Positions 27,963-37,524 are shown, counted from the first letter of the stretch. The stretch is 64,000 nucleotides of DNA from Parapedobacter koreensis (GCF_900109365.1 NZ_FNZR01000002.1:124001-188000); one strand, 5' to 3'. Notes: generated by a model from the sequence alone, not told the origin. Program-made: numbers and translations.

Positions 27963-27992
27963 AAAAATCCCGCCACATCGGGCAGGATTTTT
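27963..27992 (-). terminator. Terminator at the end of the tra operon
   Basis: AAAAATCC-c-GCC (27963-27974) pairs with GGC-a-GGATTTTT (27981-27992). It stands seven bases after the traQ stop on the minus strand, with a T-rich 3' arm. Confidence 0.75.
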
Positions 27993-27998
27993 CTGTCT

Positions 27999-28445
27999 TT
28001 AATTACGGCTGTTAAACTGGAAACTTATTTGCTTCTCATTCCCGAAGTTGTCCGAAATCCAAATATCAAACGACTGTGATACGGTGGACTGCGAGGTGTA
28101 ATACAGCCTAAATTGTGTCTGTGGCAACACGTACACGTCATTGGGCATATACGGCGGTTCACTGTAATAGCGCAATACTCCCTGTCCGTCAAATTGGAAA
28201 TAGCGGATAAAGTATTTCGCATCATTAAAATTGCCCGACCGTTGAACGGTAATCCGTATTTCAACGGTCTGCCCGTTCGTTACCTCTTTGGGTACAGGCA
28301 TCACCTGTACCTCAAAAGGGTAATTCTGCCTGATGTCGAGTTCGTCTTTTTCGCACGAGGTCAGCACCACGGCGCAGACCAACATCGCCAAGAGCATAAA
28401 CATCGCCTGTACATTTAGCCCGTATTTTCTGATTAATGTTTTCAT
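27999..28445 (-). CDS. traQ: Conjugal transfer protein TraQ (DUF3872)
   Basis: A 148-residue lipoprotein-like protein with a signal peptide ending in a lipobox (VVLTSCEKDELD) and a beta-rich domain (FEVQVMPVPKEVTNGQTVEI...FDIWISDNFGNEKQISFQFN). This is the DUF3872/TraQ family found at the end of Bacteroidota tra operons. It follows traO directly; no traP (primase-like) gene lies between them as in the CTnDOT order. Confidence 0.85.
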   Translation of the reverse strand: MKTLIRKYGLNVQAMFMLLAMLVCAVVLTSCEKDELDIRQNYPFEVQVMPVPKEVTNGQTVEIRITVQRSGNFNDAKYFIRYFQFDGQGVLRYYSEPPYMPNDVYVLPQTQFRLYYTSQSTVSQSFDIWISDNFGNEKQISFQFNSRN

Positions 28446-28457
28446 CCCAAATCAATT

Positions 28458-29015
28458 TTAAAAGTTAAACCTTAGTCCAATCCCTGCCGATGGACGGAAC
28501 TGTTTCAAATCCGTACCCCAAAGCACTTTGGTACGCCCTTGCAGAAGCAAGACAAAGCGGTCGGACAGGTACGTTTCGAGCGTGAGCCGTCCGCCTGTGC
28601 CATAAACGAAATTGTCTTTGTCGAGGATGGTCGAACCGTCCGGTAGCATGGCTTCGCTCCGGTTGATGGTTTCGTAACCTGCCACGGCTGTAAGCCCTGC
28701 ATTCAGCGTAACGGTCTTTCTTGCATCCCCCAATTGCTGAAGACTGTAACCCACCTCGCCCGTATAGGTTTCGAGCGGTATCTGTACATCCCTGTAACCG
28801 AAAAATTGATGGGTGTACTCCGCACCCCATATCCAGTAATTGCCGTTCTTTCCGTTCACGGTCAATGTCAAATTCAGATAGTAATTGTCGCTTATTTCTC
28901 TGGACAGCATACCTGCGTTTATTTCCAATCCCTTTTGTTTGGGGAGCATCCGCTGTGCCTGTACCGCCGTCATGCTTAGCATGGCAAGCACCACGGCAAA
29001 AATGTATCGTATCAT
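28458..29015 (-). CDS. traO: Conjugal transfer protein TraO
   Basis: A 185-residue outer-membrane-type protein with a cleavable signal (MTAVQAQRML), a beta-strand-rich body with GxxxSxxxSxxYYLNL-like alternation, and the C-terminal GIGLRFNF ending in Phe typical of outer-membrane proteins. It is recognised as TraO of the Bacteroidota conjugation apparatus by sequence and by its place between traN and traQ. Confidence 0.87.
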   Translation of the reverse strand: MIRYIFAVVLAMLSMTAVQAQRMLPKQKGLEINAGMLSREISDNYYLNLTLTVNGKNGNYWIWGAEYTHQFFGYRDVQIPLETYTGEVGYSLQQLGDARKTVTLNAGLTAVAGYETINRSEAMLPDGSTILDKDNFVYGTGGRLTLETYLSDRFVLLLQGRTKVLWGTDLKQFRPSAGIGLRFNF

Positions 29016-29032
29016 TGTTCGTTCTTTTTGGG

Positions 29033-29935
29033 TTAATTAATCTTTAGGTGCATATCGCTTATCAGCTTGGCGTGTACGAGGTCTGAATTTTCCACCTGCA
29101 ATACCTGTTGTCTGCCCCCGTTCTTTTCAAAAATTTCGATAATCAGAACCTCGTCATCCGTAACGGTAAACTGGTCAAGCAGGAACACGTTTTGGTCGGT
29201 GGTATTGCCTGTTATTTCGCCGAGCGTTTTGTACGTACGCAATGGGTTCATTGCCTTTTCCTGCACCACGGTACGCTTGGCGACTTTCTTGTCCACGACC
29301 TTGAAATTCACAAAATCAATGTTGAACGGCACATTGCTTTTGTTGCGCAGTTCCGTATGGAAATAGAATTTTCCGTAATGGACGTAGATACCTTTTAGCA
29401 GGAACTGAATGCCGTAGCTTTTTGCCCCGATGTGCTTTACAATCCTTTTATTCTTTTTGTAAATCGTTTCCATGAGCAAGCCAGCCAGTGACGGCGAATT
29501 ACCCCCCAATTCCTCAAACAGAACATCGTTGCCGTTTTCCCTGTCGGATGCTTTTTGCATGGTCAGCAAATCATAATTCAGTGTTGCAGGATAAGGACTG
29601 TAAAAGACATTGAAATTGTAAAACCGACCATCGTCCGTGATGACCGAAAAATTGGTTTCCTCGTCAAAATCCCTTACGCTTGCCTTAATACGCAGTACGT
29701 TTTCCGCATCTTCGGCTTTGCCTGCGATAAGGTATTCACTGCCCAAATCCACATAGCGGATTGCCGAGGGGAATATGAGGTGCGAGGTCTTGCTGTACGT
29801 CACCTGCATTTCGTAAGGCTCAACCTTGCCCATGCTCAATTTTGTTGTACTGGATGCCATTTGCTGTGCATTCGCACCTTTGATAAAGACCGTTAAACAG
29901 ACCATTGCCATGAGGCTTTTAAATATTGCGTTCAT
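29033..29935 (-). CDS. traN: Conjugal transfer protein TraN (DUF4138)
   Basis: A 300-residue exported protein with a signal peptide (about 1-24, ending GANAQQ), two beta-sandwich-like halves and the DUF4138 features SHLIFPSAIRYVDLGSEYLIAGKA and ILRIKASVRDFDEETN. It is considered the VirB9-like component linking to TraM. It lies 17 bases from traO on the same strand. Confidence 0.9.
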   Translation of the reverse strand: MNAIFKSLMAMVCLTVFIKGANAQQMASSTTKLSMGKVEPYEMQVTYSKTSHLIFPSAIRYVDLGSEYLIAGKAEDAENVLRIKASVRDFDEETNFSVITDDGRFYNFNVFYSPYPATLNYDLLTMQKASDRENGNDVLFEELGGNSPSLAGLLMETIYKKNKRIVKHIGAKSYGIQFLLKGIYVHYGKFYFHTELRNKSNVPFNIDFVNFKVVDKKVAKRTVVQEKAMNPLRTYKTLGEITGNTTDQNVFLLDQFTVTDDEVLIIEIFEKNGGRQQVLQVENSDLVHAKLISDMHLKIN

Positions 29936-30036
29936 ATCGTTATTGTTTATTTTTTAATGGAGATATGGAATGTCCATGTGTGTTTGTTTTTTTAGAAACA
30001 TGAACATTTCATTTTCTTTCTGATTTTAGTTAAACA

Positions 30037-31362
30037 TTAATTTTTTGAAACGAGGAATAGCTGATGACCGGCTTTGACGGTTACTTTCGGTGGCCTCAAT
30101 TTCTTGGAGAAGTAACCCGATACGCCCTGTACCACACCACGGGAAAGGTCGCCTGCCATCTGTTGCCCTGCCGAACGTGTCATCATGATACTTGTTCCCC
30201 CCGTTTGGCTCATGTTGGAGGCTATCTCGGTAAGGGCATTCATTTCGGGAGAGTAAGGCACATATAGCCCTTGTTGTCCGTCCACGTCATACACGGTTAT
30301 ATCGACCGGAATAATGTTGCCCTCAAATTCGATGGATGTTACCTTTAACTGCAACCTGCCACTTTGAAACTTGGCATTAGCCGTCAGTACCGTTCCTGCC
30401 GGAATGGAACGGACGGGAGTTTGCGCCGTTTCCAACAGTCGCAACCGTACACCGCTTTCGCCCGTCACGGTCTGCGTTTCCTGCACCACAGCCCTAATGC
30501 TGTTTTTCGGTTGTATGACCTGTTCCGAAACGCCTGCCGTATAAAAGCCACGGTTTCGGGTTTCGTTCCAGTTTGCCAAAAATGCACTGTCGGTCGGCTC
30601 ACGGTACAATGCGGACACCGTATTTTTCCTTACGGGTGTGAATGCCACGAAATGCTCTTTTTGCGAGGCACTCTTTGCTGAAACCGTTGTGTCCGCATTG
30701 CCCGTCTGTGCCGGATTTGACGGCAGGTAACGGGATGCCATTTCGTATGACTTTTCCATCAAAGCCAGTTGATCTTCTACGGTTGTTACAGGCGGTACGT
30801 CCTTTTCCGCCAGTTGCTCTTTCAGTTCCTCAACCTGTCTGCGGAGTTCCTGCGTTTCGTAATCGTTGTTGTCGTAGAACGAGGTCAGCGTACTTTGCGC
30901 ACTTCGGTAACTGTTCAGAGCAGGGTTGCTGTTCCTGCGTGTACCACCGCCGTAAGCGTAGCCGTCTTCGTTGCCCTCATCCGGTTGCTCCGCTTCCGGA
31001 TCGGCGGTACTGTCCTCGCTCCAATAGTCGGACAGTGACAGGAGTGCATTCCGCTTTTCCTGCATTTTCTGTTCGAGCATTTCCTGTTCATAAGCCTTTT
31101 GCTTATCGGATTGAAGCCCTGCATCGGTAGCCTGTGGTACGGCATCGTTCAGACCAATATCCTCAACCGTTTTCTTATCGGAGGATGGTTTGAAGATGAG
31201 GTACATACAGCCGAGGAACACCACGCCCATGAGGGCAAAAATGATGGGCTTTTTCAGCTTTTCGGCTTTGTTCTGCGCACCGTCCTGCGGTGCATCCATT
31301 CCGTTTTTTGGGTCGTCATCTTCGACCAAAAAACTTACCCTTTTGTTTTCACTGTCTTTCAT
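30037..31362 (-). CDS. traM: Conjugal transfer protein TraM (VirB10-like)
   Basis: A 441-residue inner-membrane-anchored protein: a short cytoplasmic part, one membrane helix (about 38-56, PIIFALMGVVFLGCMYLIF), a Glu/Gln-rich periplasmic linker and coiled coil (170-200), and a C-terminal beta-rich domain (about 260-430) with VRAVVQETQTVTGESGVRLRLLE-type repeats. It probably bridges the inner and outer membrane parts of the channel. Its start overlaps the traL stop by 14 bases. Confidence 0.9.
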   Translation of the reverse strand: MKDSENKRVSFLVEDDDPKNGMDAPQDGAQNKAEKLKKPIIFALMGVVFLGCMYLIFKPSSDKKTVEDIGLNDAVPQATDAGLQSDKQKAYEQEMLEQKMQEKRNALLSLSDYWSEDSTADPEAEQPDEGNEDGYAYGGGTRRNSNPALNSYRSAQSTLTSFYDNNDYETQELRRQVEELKEQLAEKDVPPVTTVEDQLALMEKSYEMASRYLPSNPAQTGNADTTVSAKSASQKEHFVAFTPVRKNTVSALYREPTDSAFLANWNETRNRGFYTAGVSEQVIQPKNSIRAVVQETQTVTGESGVRLRLLETAQTPVRSIPAGTVLTANAKFQSGRLQLKVTSIEFEGNIIPVDITVYDVDGQQGLYVPYSPEMNALTEIASNMSQTGGTSIMMTRSAGQQMAGDLSRGVVQGVSGYFSKKLRPPKVTVKAGHQLFLVSKN

Positions 31363-31636
31363 ACATTTTGCGTTTTAAGATTGTGTTAATACTGTCCTGC
31401 GGAGAAACCGAGGATTTGTTTTGCCCGTTAATCGGGTTTTCGATATGCTCTATCGTGATGGTATTATCGGAATGTGCTACATCGTAGCACACTTTCAACA
31501 GTACGGCAACGGACAATAGCGCATAGCCCAAAAAGAGCAGTAGCGTATAGCGGTGCTGTTTTTTAACGGGCATCGCTCGCCACTGTCCATCGAGCCTGTC
31601 AAACCAATTATTGATTGTTGTTCTTAGATTTTTCAT
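31349..31636 (-). CDS. traL: Conjugal transfer protein TraL (DUF3989)
   Basis: A 95-residue protein with a single membrane helix (LLLFLGYALLSVAVLLKVCY, about 32-51) and a polar C-terminal tail. ATG 31636 (MKNLRTTINNWFDRLDG) is chosen over an upstream in-frame ATG at 31699 that lies inside the preceding gene. The stop overlaps the traM start, indicating coupling. Confidence 0.82.
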   Translation of the reverse strand: MKNLRTTINNWFDRLDGQWRAMPVKKQHRYTLLLFLGYALLSVAVLLKVCYDVAHSDNTITIEHIENPINGQNKSSVSPQDSINTILKRKMYERQ

Positions 31637-31649
31637 GCCTTGACCATGT

Positions 31650-32069
31650 TTAGTGCTTGAAACGCCTGTTTTGGGAAGTAGCCTTTTGTGCAGGTACATC
31701 GCTGACCATAGCGATTGCTTCCTTTGCTTTGGGAGCGGTCACGACCGACAGGTCGGTCAGTTCCGATTGTTTCAGCACTTGCCCGTAACGGTCTTTTTTC
31801 GCAACTTCCATGCTGTTAAGGAAGAATTTGCCGTTTAGGTACTTCACCCTCATAAGGCATTCTACCCTGGGCAGGTCTTCGCCTGCCCATTGCAGAAAGC
31901 AGGTCAGCAACAACTCCTGTTTAACCACACCTTTGGGGCTGTTGGCGAGATATTCGCTGATGCTTGCTTTCAGTTTTCCGGCATACGCACCCTGCGTATG
32001 GAAATAGCCGTCATACCCTTTTGCGGTAAGGATTTTGGCGAACGTGTTTAAATCTGATATTGCTTCCAT
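31650..32069 (-). CDS. Tra-operon protein of unknown function
   Basis: A 139-residue soluble protein starting MEAISDLNTFAKILTAKGYDG, with no signal, membrane segment or known motif that I recognise. It sits between traK and traL with gaps of 10 and 13 bases, so it is clearly part of the operon. The tail (from about 115) is rich in Ala, Lys and Gln and looks disordered. It may be an element-specific insertion in the standard traK-traL order. Confidence 0.75.
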   Translation of the reverse strand: MEAISDLNTFAKILTAKGYDGYFHTQGAYAGKLKASISEYLANSPKGVVKQELLLTCFLQWAGEDLPRVECLMRVKYLNGKFFLNSMEVAKKDRYGQVLKQSELTDLSVVTAPKAKEAIAMVSDVPAQKATSQNRRFKH

Positions 32070-32079
32070 AATCTTGGCT

Positions 32080-32703
32080 TTAACGGTCTACGACTTCTAT
32101 ATCCCTGTTTTCCAACACGGCAAACTTTTCGATATTGAAGCCCTGTGGGTTGTTGTCAGACTTGACCGAGTTCAACAATAGGCATGAAGTGACCAAATTC
32201 CGTTTGGTCACGTTGCTTGGACGGATGATATACTGTTTCGCATACGTCCTAACGGCATAGGGATAAGTGTCGAAGTTGCATACCACGCTGTCCACCTCGA
32301 TACGCTGTTGCACGTTGCCCGAAATGATACGGTTGTAGTACCCTTTTTCCGAGAGGTCTTTGTAATAATCAAAAGCAGATTTGTCGGCAAGGTTAAAAGC
32401 CCTTTTCATGTTGCTTTCGATAGCGTTCTTATCGGGTGCGAGCGTAAAGAACAGTTCATGGAAACGCTTAACGTGTTCTCTTGCCTCAACAGGTCTGTTG
32501 ATGCTTGCATCCTGTGAAAGTGCCAACATCAAGGATTTGCCTTTGTCCATTACATATATTTTTTGGCGTTGTGCCTCGGCAAACTGGTAGGACTGCCATA
32601 CGGCATAACCTACCACAGCGATGCAGAGTACGGCAAATACAATGGCGTACAGCCGTATTTGCCTAAAGCTGTTTTCGATATTTCTTAGTGTCTTAAATTC
32701 CAT
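32080..32703 (-). CDS. traK: Conjugal transfer protein TraK (VirB8-like)
   Basis: A 207-residue inner-membrane protein: short N-terminus FKTLRNIENSFRQIRLY, membrane helix at about 17-35, and a periplasmic domain (AFNLADKSAFDYYKDLSEKGYYNRIISGN ... DSVVCNFDTYPY). This is the TraK family, a VirB8-like assembly factor. It lies between traJ (13 bases upstream) and the unknown operon gene. Confidence 0.9.
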   Translation of the reverse strand: MEFKTLRNIENSFRQIRLYAIVFAVLCIAVVGYAVWQSYQFAEAQRQKIYVMDKGKSLMLALSQDASINRPVEAREHVKRFHELFFTLAPDKNAIESNMKRAFNLADKSAFDYYKDLSEKGYYNRIISGNVQQRIEVDSVVCNFDTYPYAVRTYAKQYIIRPSNVTKRNLVTSCLLLNSVKSDNNPQGFNIEKFAVLENRDIEVVDR

Positions 32704-32716
32704 TGCTTCTTGATTT

Positions 32717-33712
32717 TTATTTGTTCATTAACCTGCCACCGATATTGCCTGCAACTGCACCCGTTCCTGCTCCGGCGATGTTTCCGGTTTTCGATGCCGT
32801 AGAGTTTACGTTGCGCATGAAGTTCCCTGCGCCCCCTGCCTGTATCACCCAACCTGCCACCGTTGGAACGGTGAAGTAGCCCACGATGCCAATTATCATG
32901 AAGATGATATACACGGTGTTGGATGTGTCGGGGATGTAGGTCGGGTCGGCAAGCATATCAATATCCCGTTCGATGATGAGGGATTGTATCTTGGCGAGCA
33001 TGGAGCTGAACATATCGGCGATGGGCAACCACAGGTACACGCTGATATATCGGGTCAGCCATTGCGTAAGTGTGGATTGAAAACCATCCCATACACTTAT
33101 CGCAAAGGCTATCGGCCCGAGTATGGACAGCACGATAAGAAAGAATGTCCGTATGGTGTCTATGACCAAAGCGGATGCTTGGAAAAGGACTTCCAGTAGT
33201 TCCCGAAACCAGTCACGGATGCTTTTCTTTAAATCGTACATTCCACGCTCCATGTACATACCGGATATGGCAACCAAATCGGACGGCGACCATCCCAATT
33301 CGTCCAGTTTCTTATCAAATTCCTCATCGCTTACGAGATAAGCGGTTTCGGGATTGCGGAGCATCGCCTCTCTCTCTAAAAGGTCTTTTTGTTCCTGCAA
33401 TTTATTGAGGTCAAGCACTTGGTTTTCGAGCATGGCGTTTGTGCCTTTTACGACCGGACTTAATACCGCATTGATAGTTCCTAATACGATGGTCGGGAAG
33501 AACATAATGCAAAGCCCGATGGCGAACGGTCGCAGGAGCGGAAACACGTCTATCGGTTCTGCACGGCTCAATGCCTGCCACACTTTCAGTGCCACGTAGA
33601 ACAGTGCGCCCAATCCGGCGATGCCCTTAGCCACTGTCGCCATATCGGCGGACAGTGGGAGCATCTCATCGTAAAGCGAGCGCAGGAGTTCGTGAAGATT
33701 GTTCCATTCCAT
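32717..33712 (-). CDS. traJ: Conjugal transfer protein TraJ (VirB6-like)
   Basis: A 331-residue polytopic membrane protein with about six hydrophobic helices (residues 25-45, 55-80, 185-215, 225-250, 275-300 and near 305) and a soluble charged loop at 95-160. The C-terminus is Gly/Ala/Asn-rich (TGNIAGAGTGAVAGNIGGRLM). It is identified as TraJ, the VirB6-like channel component, by topology and by place after traI (three bases between). Confidence 0.9.
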   Translation of the reverse strand: MEWNNLHELLRSLYDEMLPLSADMATVAKGIAGLGALFYVALKVWQALSRAEPIDVFPLLRPFAIGLCIMFFPTIVLGTINAVLSPVVKGTNAMLENQVLDLNKLQEQKDLLEREAMLRNPETAYLVSDEEFDKKLDELGWSPSDLVAISGMYMERGMYDLKKSIRDWFRELLEVLFQASALVIDTIRTFFLIVLSILGPIAFAISVWDGFQSTLTQWLTRYISVYLWLPIADMFSSMLAKIQSLIIERDIDMLADPTYIPDTSNTVYIIFMIIGIVGYFTVPTVAGWVIQAGGAGNFMRNVNSTASKTGNIAGAGTGAVAGNIGGRLMNK

Positions 33713-33715
33713 AGC

Positions 33716-34348
33716 TTACCAGTATTTTTGTTCAGCAGTTCCGTACAGTTCAAGCACCCTTTGGGTGTTGTTCTGTTTTTTTGCCCTCAAAATGCTTACG
33801 GAAATATTCTTGTTGGTGAAATACCTTACAAGACTGTGGTAATCCTTGACCTCTTTGTAAACCCTGTCTATGATGTCCATACGTTCCTTGTCATTTAGGG
33901 AAAGTCCGGTCGAGCTTACAATCTGTTTCAGTTCTTTGAGCAGTTCCGTACTTTCGTTTAGGAGCGTGGAATATCCGTTGGCGATTGCCGTCAGTTCCTG
34001 CTCACTGAAATTCGGGTCGTTCATCATTTTGCCGAAATTGTTCACGTACATTTCGGACACATCGCCCACGAGCAACACGGTCTGTTGCACCTTACGGGCA
34101 TCTTTCACCAAGTTGTTTACGGCTTTCAATTTGTCGTAGTATTCCTTGCCCTGTTCATACACTTTTTTTACCTCGTTGAAATTCTTTACCACGTTTGAAA
34201 CGGTGGAAGAAGTCTGTATGATTTCATTTGCACTGTTGATGATACCCGATGCAAGGTTTGCAGGGTCTGTAACAACAAATTGTGCTTTTGCGGACGGTGC
34301 AACGGCAAGCATAAATGCCGTACACACCAGTAACATTGTTTTCTTCAT
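33716..34348 (-). CDS. traI: Conjugal transfer protein TraI (DUF4141)
   Basis: A 210-residue exported protein with a signal peptide (MKKTMLLVCTAFMLAVAPSAKAQ) and a long helical body (FNEVKKVYEQGKEYYDKLKAV ... NLVKDARKVQQ) as in VirB5/P-type minor pilus proteins and DUF4141. I use ATG 34348, at the signal peptide; an earlier in-frame ATG at 34408 would overlap traG and hide the signal. Confidence 0.87.
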   Translation of the reverse strand: MKKTMLLVCTAFMLAVAPSAKAQFVVTDPANLASGIINSANEIIQTSSTVSNVVKNFNEVKKVYEQGKEYYDKLKAVNNLVKDARKVQQTVLLVGDVSEMYVNNFGKMMNDPNFSEQELTAIANGYSTLLNESTELLKELKQIVSSTGLSLNDKERMDIIDRVYKEVKDYHSLVRYFTNKNISVSILRAKKQNNTQRVLELYGTAEQKYW

Positions 34349-34370
34349 TGTCTCTGATTTTTTTAAATGA

Positions 34371-36878
34371 TTAATAACTATTTCCTTTTTCCCGTCTCTG
34401 CCCGGCAATGCGTTTTATCGCCAGTTCCACATTACCGTCCAGTTCGGATGCCAGTTGCATGACTTCCATTTTTTCGGTTTCCTCGGTGGTGTAGGCGAGG
34501 TATTCTTCGAGCGAAACCTCTGTGGCATACACGGCGGAGTGCGTACCGCCAAGCCCAATCCATACCTCTTTGTAAAGCCTTGACGGGTCATTGTTCTGAT
34601 TGATGGAAAGGATTTGGGATTTTTCCTTTTCTGTAAGCCCCAACATTTCCTGTATCGCATCGAATTTGTTCATGTACTTGCGTTGGTCAAGCAGGATTTT
34701 ACAGTCGGAATTGTTGATGATACTTTCCTTGACCACGGGTGACTGGATGATGTCGTCCACTTCCTGCGTGACCACGATGGCTTCACCAAAAAATTTGCGG
34801 ACGGTCTTAAAAAGGTACTTGATATACTCCGCCATTCCCTCTTTTGCGATGGCTTTCCACGCTTCCTCAATCAGTATCAGTTTACGCACACCTTTGAGCC
34901 TGCGCATCTTATTGATGAAGACTTCCATAATGATGATGGTCACTATGGGAAAGAGGATTTTGTGGTCTTTAATCGCATCAATTTCAAACACGATAAAGCG
35001 TTTGGAAAGCAGGTCAAGTTGCTTGTCTGAATTGAGCAGGTAATCGTACTCACCCCCACGGTAGTAAGGCTCTAATACATTCAGGAAACCTGCAACGTCA
35101 AAGTCTTTTTCCCTTACCTGTTTTTCTTCCAGTATCTTTTTGTAGTCACCTTTCACGTACTCGTAAAATCCATTGAAAGATGGATATTCACCGCTTTGCT
35201 TGATACGGTCGATATAACCGCTCACGGCGTTGGACAACGCCACTTCCTCCGAACGGGTCGGCGGTTCGTCATCACGCTTCCATAAGGTCAGTATCAAAGT
35301 CTTGATACTTTCCCTTTTCTCGATGTCGAAAACACCATCGCCCGTGTAGAAAGGATTGAACGCAATCGGGTTGTCTTCTGTGTAAGTGAAGTAAACCCCG
35401 TCCTCACCTTTGGTCTTGCCCTTAATCAACTCGCACAATCCTTGATAGGAATTTCCGGTATCTACGAGCAGGACGTGTGCGCCCTGTTCGTAGTATTGCC
35501 GTACCATGTGATTGGTGAAAAAAGACTTACCCGAACCTGACGGACCAAGTATGAACTTGTTCCGATTCGTGATAATGCCTTTTTTCATAGGCAGGTCGGA
35601 AATGTCCAAATGGATAGGCTTGCCCGTGAGCCTGTCCGCCATCTTGATACCGAAAGGCGATGGCGAACTTTGGTAATTGGTTTCCTCGGTGAAGAAGCAC
35701 AGTGCAGGTTCGATGAACGTATAGAAACTTTCCTCTGCCGGAAAGTCGCCTGCATTGCCTGCCATGCCTGCCCAATACAGCGTAGCGACATCCACCGTGT
35801 TATGCCTCGGTCTGCATTCCATCAATGCCAATGCACTGCCCGTATCGTTCTTTAGCTGTTTTAGCTCGTTCGGGTCATCCGACCACGCCATCACATTGAA
35901 GTGCGCACGGATGGAGGATAGCCCGAAGCTGTGCGCTTCGTTCAGATACCTTTCAATCCACTCTTTATTAATCTGGTTGGCACGGCTGTACCTTGCCAGT
36001 GAGTGCATATTACGGGCTGACTTTTCAAACTTGCGCAGGTTCTCATCGCTGTTATCCAAAAACAGGTACTGGTTATAGATATGGTTACAGCTAAGGAGCA
36101 AGCCCACGGGAGAGGCAAAGGACAATAGGCAATCGCTCCTGTCCGTGGACAGCTTTTCATACCTCGTATTTGCCGATACCGTGCCCGGCAAATCGTCCGT
36201 ATCGGACAGGGTGTGCAGGCACAGCCTTTTGTTGCCGATACGCACATCCTCACTTCCCAAAGCTATATCCTGCATAGGTGTTCCGGCTTTCCTCGACAGG
36301 GTAAGGTACTGTTCGAGCAATCCCTGTGTGTCGTCTGTTCCGATGATGTCATCCTCGGTCAAGCGTTCCAGTTTCACAAAACCGCTATCATTGATAATCC
36401 GCTCAAACTGTGCAACCGTCTCCATGAAACGGCGGACGGTTTCTTTATCCCTAATTTCTTTCGGGATAAGCACACCTCTGCAAAGCGAACTAAAGTTGCT
36501 CTGCATCCGCATCCGCTCTTTGGTCGTCTTGGTCAAAAAGAGATAGCAGTAATGGTTTAAAAAAGGACGTTCGTTGAAATGTTGCTGATAGGATTTCGCA
36601 AGGAAACTTTGGTCTTCCCGTGCAATATCCGGTGCATAACTTTCCTTGATGTACCAGTCCTGTTTATGGACAATGGTATAGTCCGGCAAGGTCTTGATAG
36701 CCTTGTGCCAAGCCGAATGAATAGCATCGTACTCTGCCGATGCTACCGTGAACAGTTCCGGCAGGTGTACCCGAAAGCAAGCTGTGATGTCCGCATCTTT
36801 TGAAATGATACAGTTGTGTTCCACAGCCAGTAATGGAAACTTGCTTTCCAACGTTGTGGCTTTTCCTGTATTTCTCAT
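34371..36878 (-). CDS. traG: Conjugation ATPase TraG (VirB4-like)
   Basis: An 835-residue cytoplasmic ATPase that powers assembly of the transfer channel. The Walker A motif ILGPSGSGKSFFTNH lies near residue 445, and the Walker B region is LILIEEAWKAIA. The N-terminal half (TraG-N/DUF3875 type) includes LESKFPLLAVEHNCIISKDAD. Length and order are those of Bacteroidota TraG. The start overlaps the traF stop by four bases. Confidence 0.95.
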   Translation of the reverse strand: MRNTGKATTLESKFPLLAVEHNCIISKDADITACFRVHLPELFTVASAEYDAIHSAWHKAIKTLPDYTIVHKQDWYIKESYAPDIAREDQSFLAKSYQQHFNERPFLNHYCYLFLTKTTKERMRMQSNFSSLCRGVLIPKEIRDKETVRRFMETVAQFERIINDSGFVKLERLTEDDIIGTDDTQGLLEQYLTLSRKAGTPMQDIALGSEDVRIGNKRLCLHTLSDTDDLPGTVSANTRYEKLSTDRSDCLLSFASPVGLLLSCNHIYNQYLFLDNSDENLRKFEKSARNMHSLARYSRANQINKEWIERYLNEAHSFGLSSIRAHFNVMAWSDDPNELKQLKNDTGSALALMECRPRHNTVDVATLYWAGMAGNAGDFPAEESFYTFIEPALCFFTEETNYQSSPSPFGIKMADRLTGKPIHLDISDLPMKKGIITNRNKFILGPSGSGKSFFTNHMVRQYYEQGAHVLLVDTGNSYQGLCELIKGKTKGEDGVYFTYTEDNPIAFNPFYTGDGVFDIEKRESIKTLILTLWKRDDEPPTRSEEVALSNAVSGYIDRIKQSGEYPSFNGFYEYVKGDYKKILEEKQVREKDFDVAGFLNVLEPYYRGGEYDYLLNSDKQLDLLSKRFIVFEIDAIKDHKILFPIVTIIIMEVFINKMRRLKGVRKLILIEEAWKAIAKEGMAEYIKYLFKTVRKFFGEAIVVTQEVDDIIQSPVVKESIINNSDCKILLDQRKYMNKFDAIQEMLGLTEKEKSQILSINQNNDPSRLYKEVWIGLGGTHSAVYATEVSLEEYLAYTTEETEKMEVMQLASELDGNVELAIKRIAGQRREKGNSY

Positions 36879-37207
36879 AAATGACTGGATTTAGAAGTGA
36901 ATTTTAAATAGCGGTGTACGGCTCTGCGACAGATGATGTATTTCGGATGCCTTTTCTTTGCCCCGACTTTCATCAATCCGTATTCGCCGTATTTGCCGTT
37001 CAATGCGAATGTTTGCCAAACGATGAGCGATGCACCGCCTGCCCCGACAAGCAGGCACACGTAGGAGTTTACACCTGCCATGTACATGACCATGACGAGG
37101 ATAAGCACGCCGAGCAGACCACCTGCGAAGATGAACAGGTACTGTGCTTTCAGTCCTTTGAACTCGACCGTCCTGCCGATACCTTTATTGATATTGTAAT
37201 TGCTCAT
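36875..37207 (-). CDS. traF: Conjugal transfer protein TraF (DUF4133, VirB3-like)
   Basis: A 110-residue membrane protein with two helices (YLFIFAGGLLGVLILVMVMY and YVCLLVGAGGASLIVWQTF) and a basic C-terminus. ATG 37207 (MSNYNINKGIGRTVEFKGL) is the family start; a longer in-frame ATG at 37282 overlaps traE. It is coupled to traG by overlap and follows traE after 11 bases. Confidence 0.9.
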   Translation of the reverse strand: MSNYNINKGIGRTVEFKGLKAQYLFIFAGGLLGVLILVMVMYMAGVNSYVCLLVGAGGASLIVWQTFALNGKYGEYGLMKVGAKKRHPKYIICRRAVHRYLKFTSKSSHL

Positions 37208-37218
37208 AATACGCCAGC

Positions 37219-37524
37219 TTAAAGGAAGAATGAGCGGAGAATGGTCGCCGCTACGATGAGGAAGATACAAGCCCCAAACCACGACGCCGCAGTCTTGCTT
37301 GTATCGGGGTCACCGCTACTAAATTTATTGTACACCTTTACGCCACCGATTAACCCGACCACAGCCCCAATCGCATAAATTAATTGGGTCGCAGGGTCGA
37401 AATAGGATGTCACCATCTGCGTGGCTTCAGTGATACCTGCCGAGCCGTTGCCCTGTGCAAACACACCGAATGCCGACAGGAACGCAACGCCTGTCAGCAA
37501 CACTTTTTTGCTTTGTTTTACCAT
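37219..37524 (-). CDS. traE: Conjugal transfer protein TraE (DUF4134, VirB2-like pilin)
   Basis: A 101-residue protein with a long signal (VLLTGVAFLSAFGVFAQ) and two hydrophobic helices in the mature part (LIYAIGAVVGLIGGVKVYNKF and WFGACIFLIVAATILRSFFL). The build matches VirB2-like pilins of the DUF4134 family. It begins a sub-block traE-traQ; the SIR2-pAgo gene separates it from traD. Confidence 0.9.
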   Translation of the reverse strand: MVKQSKKVLLTGVAFLSAFGVFAQGNGSAGITEATQMVTSYFDPATQLIYAIGAVVGLIGGVKVYNKFSSGDPDTSKTAASWFGACIFLIVAATILRSFFL

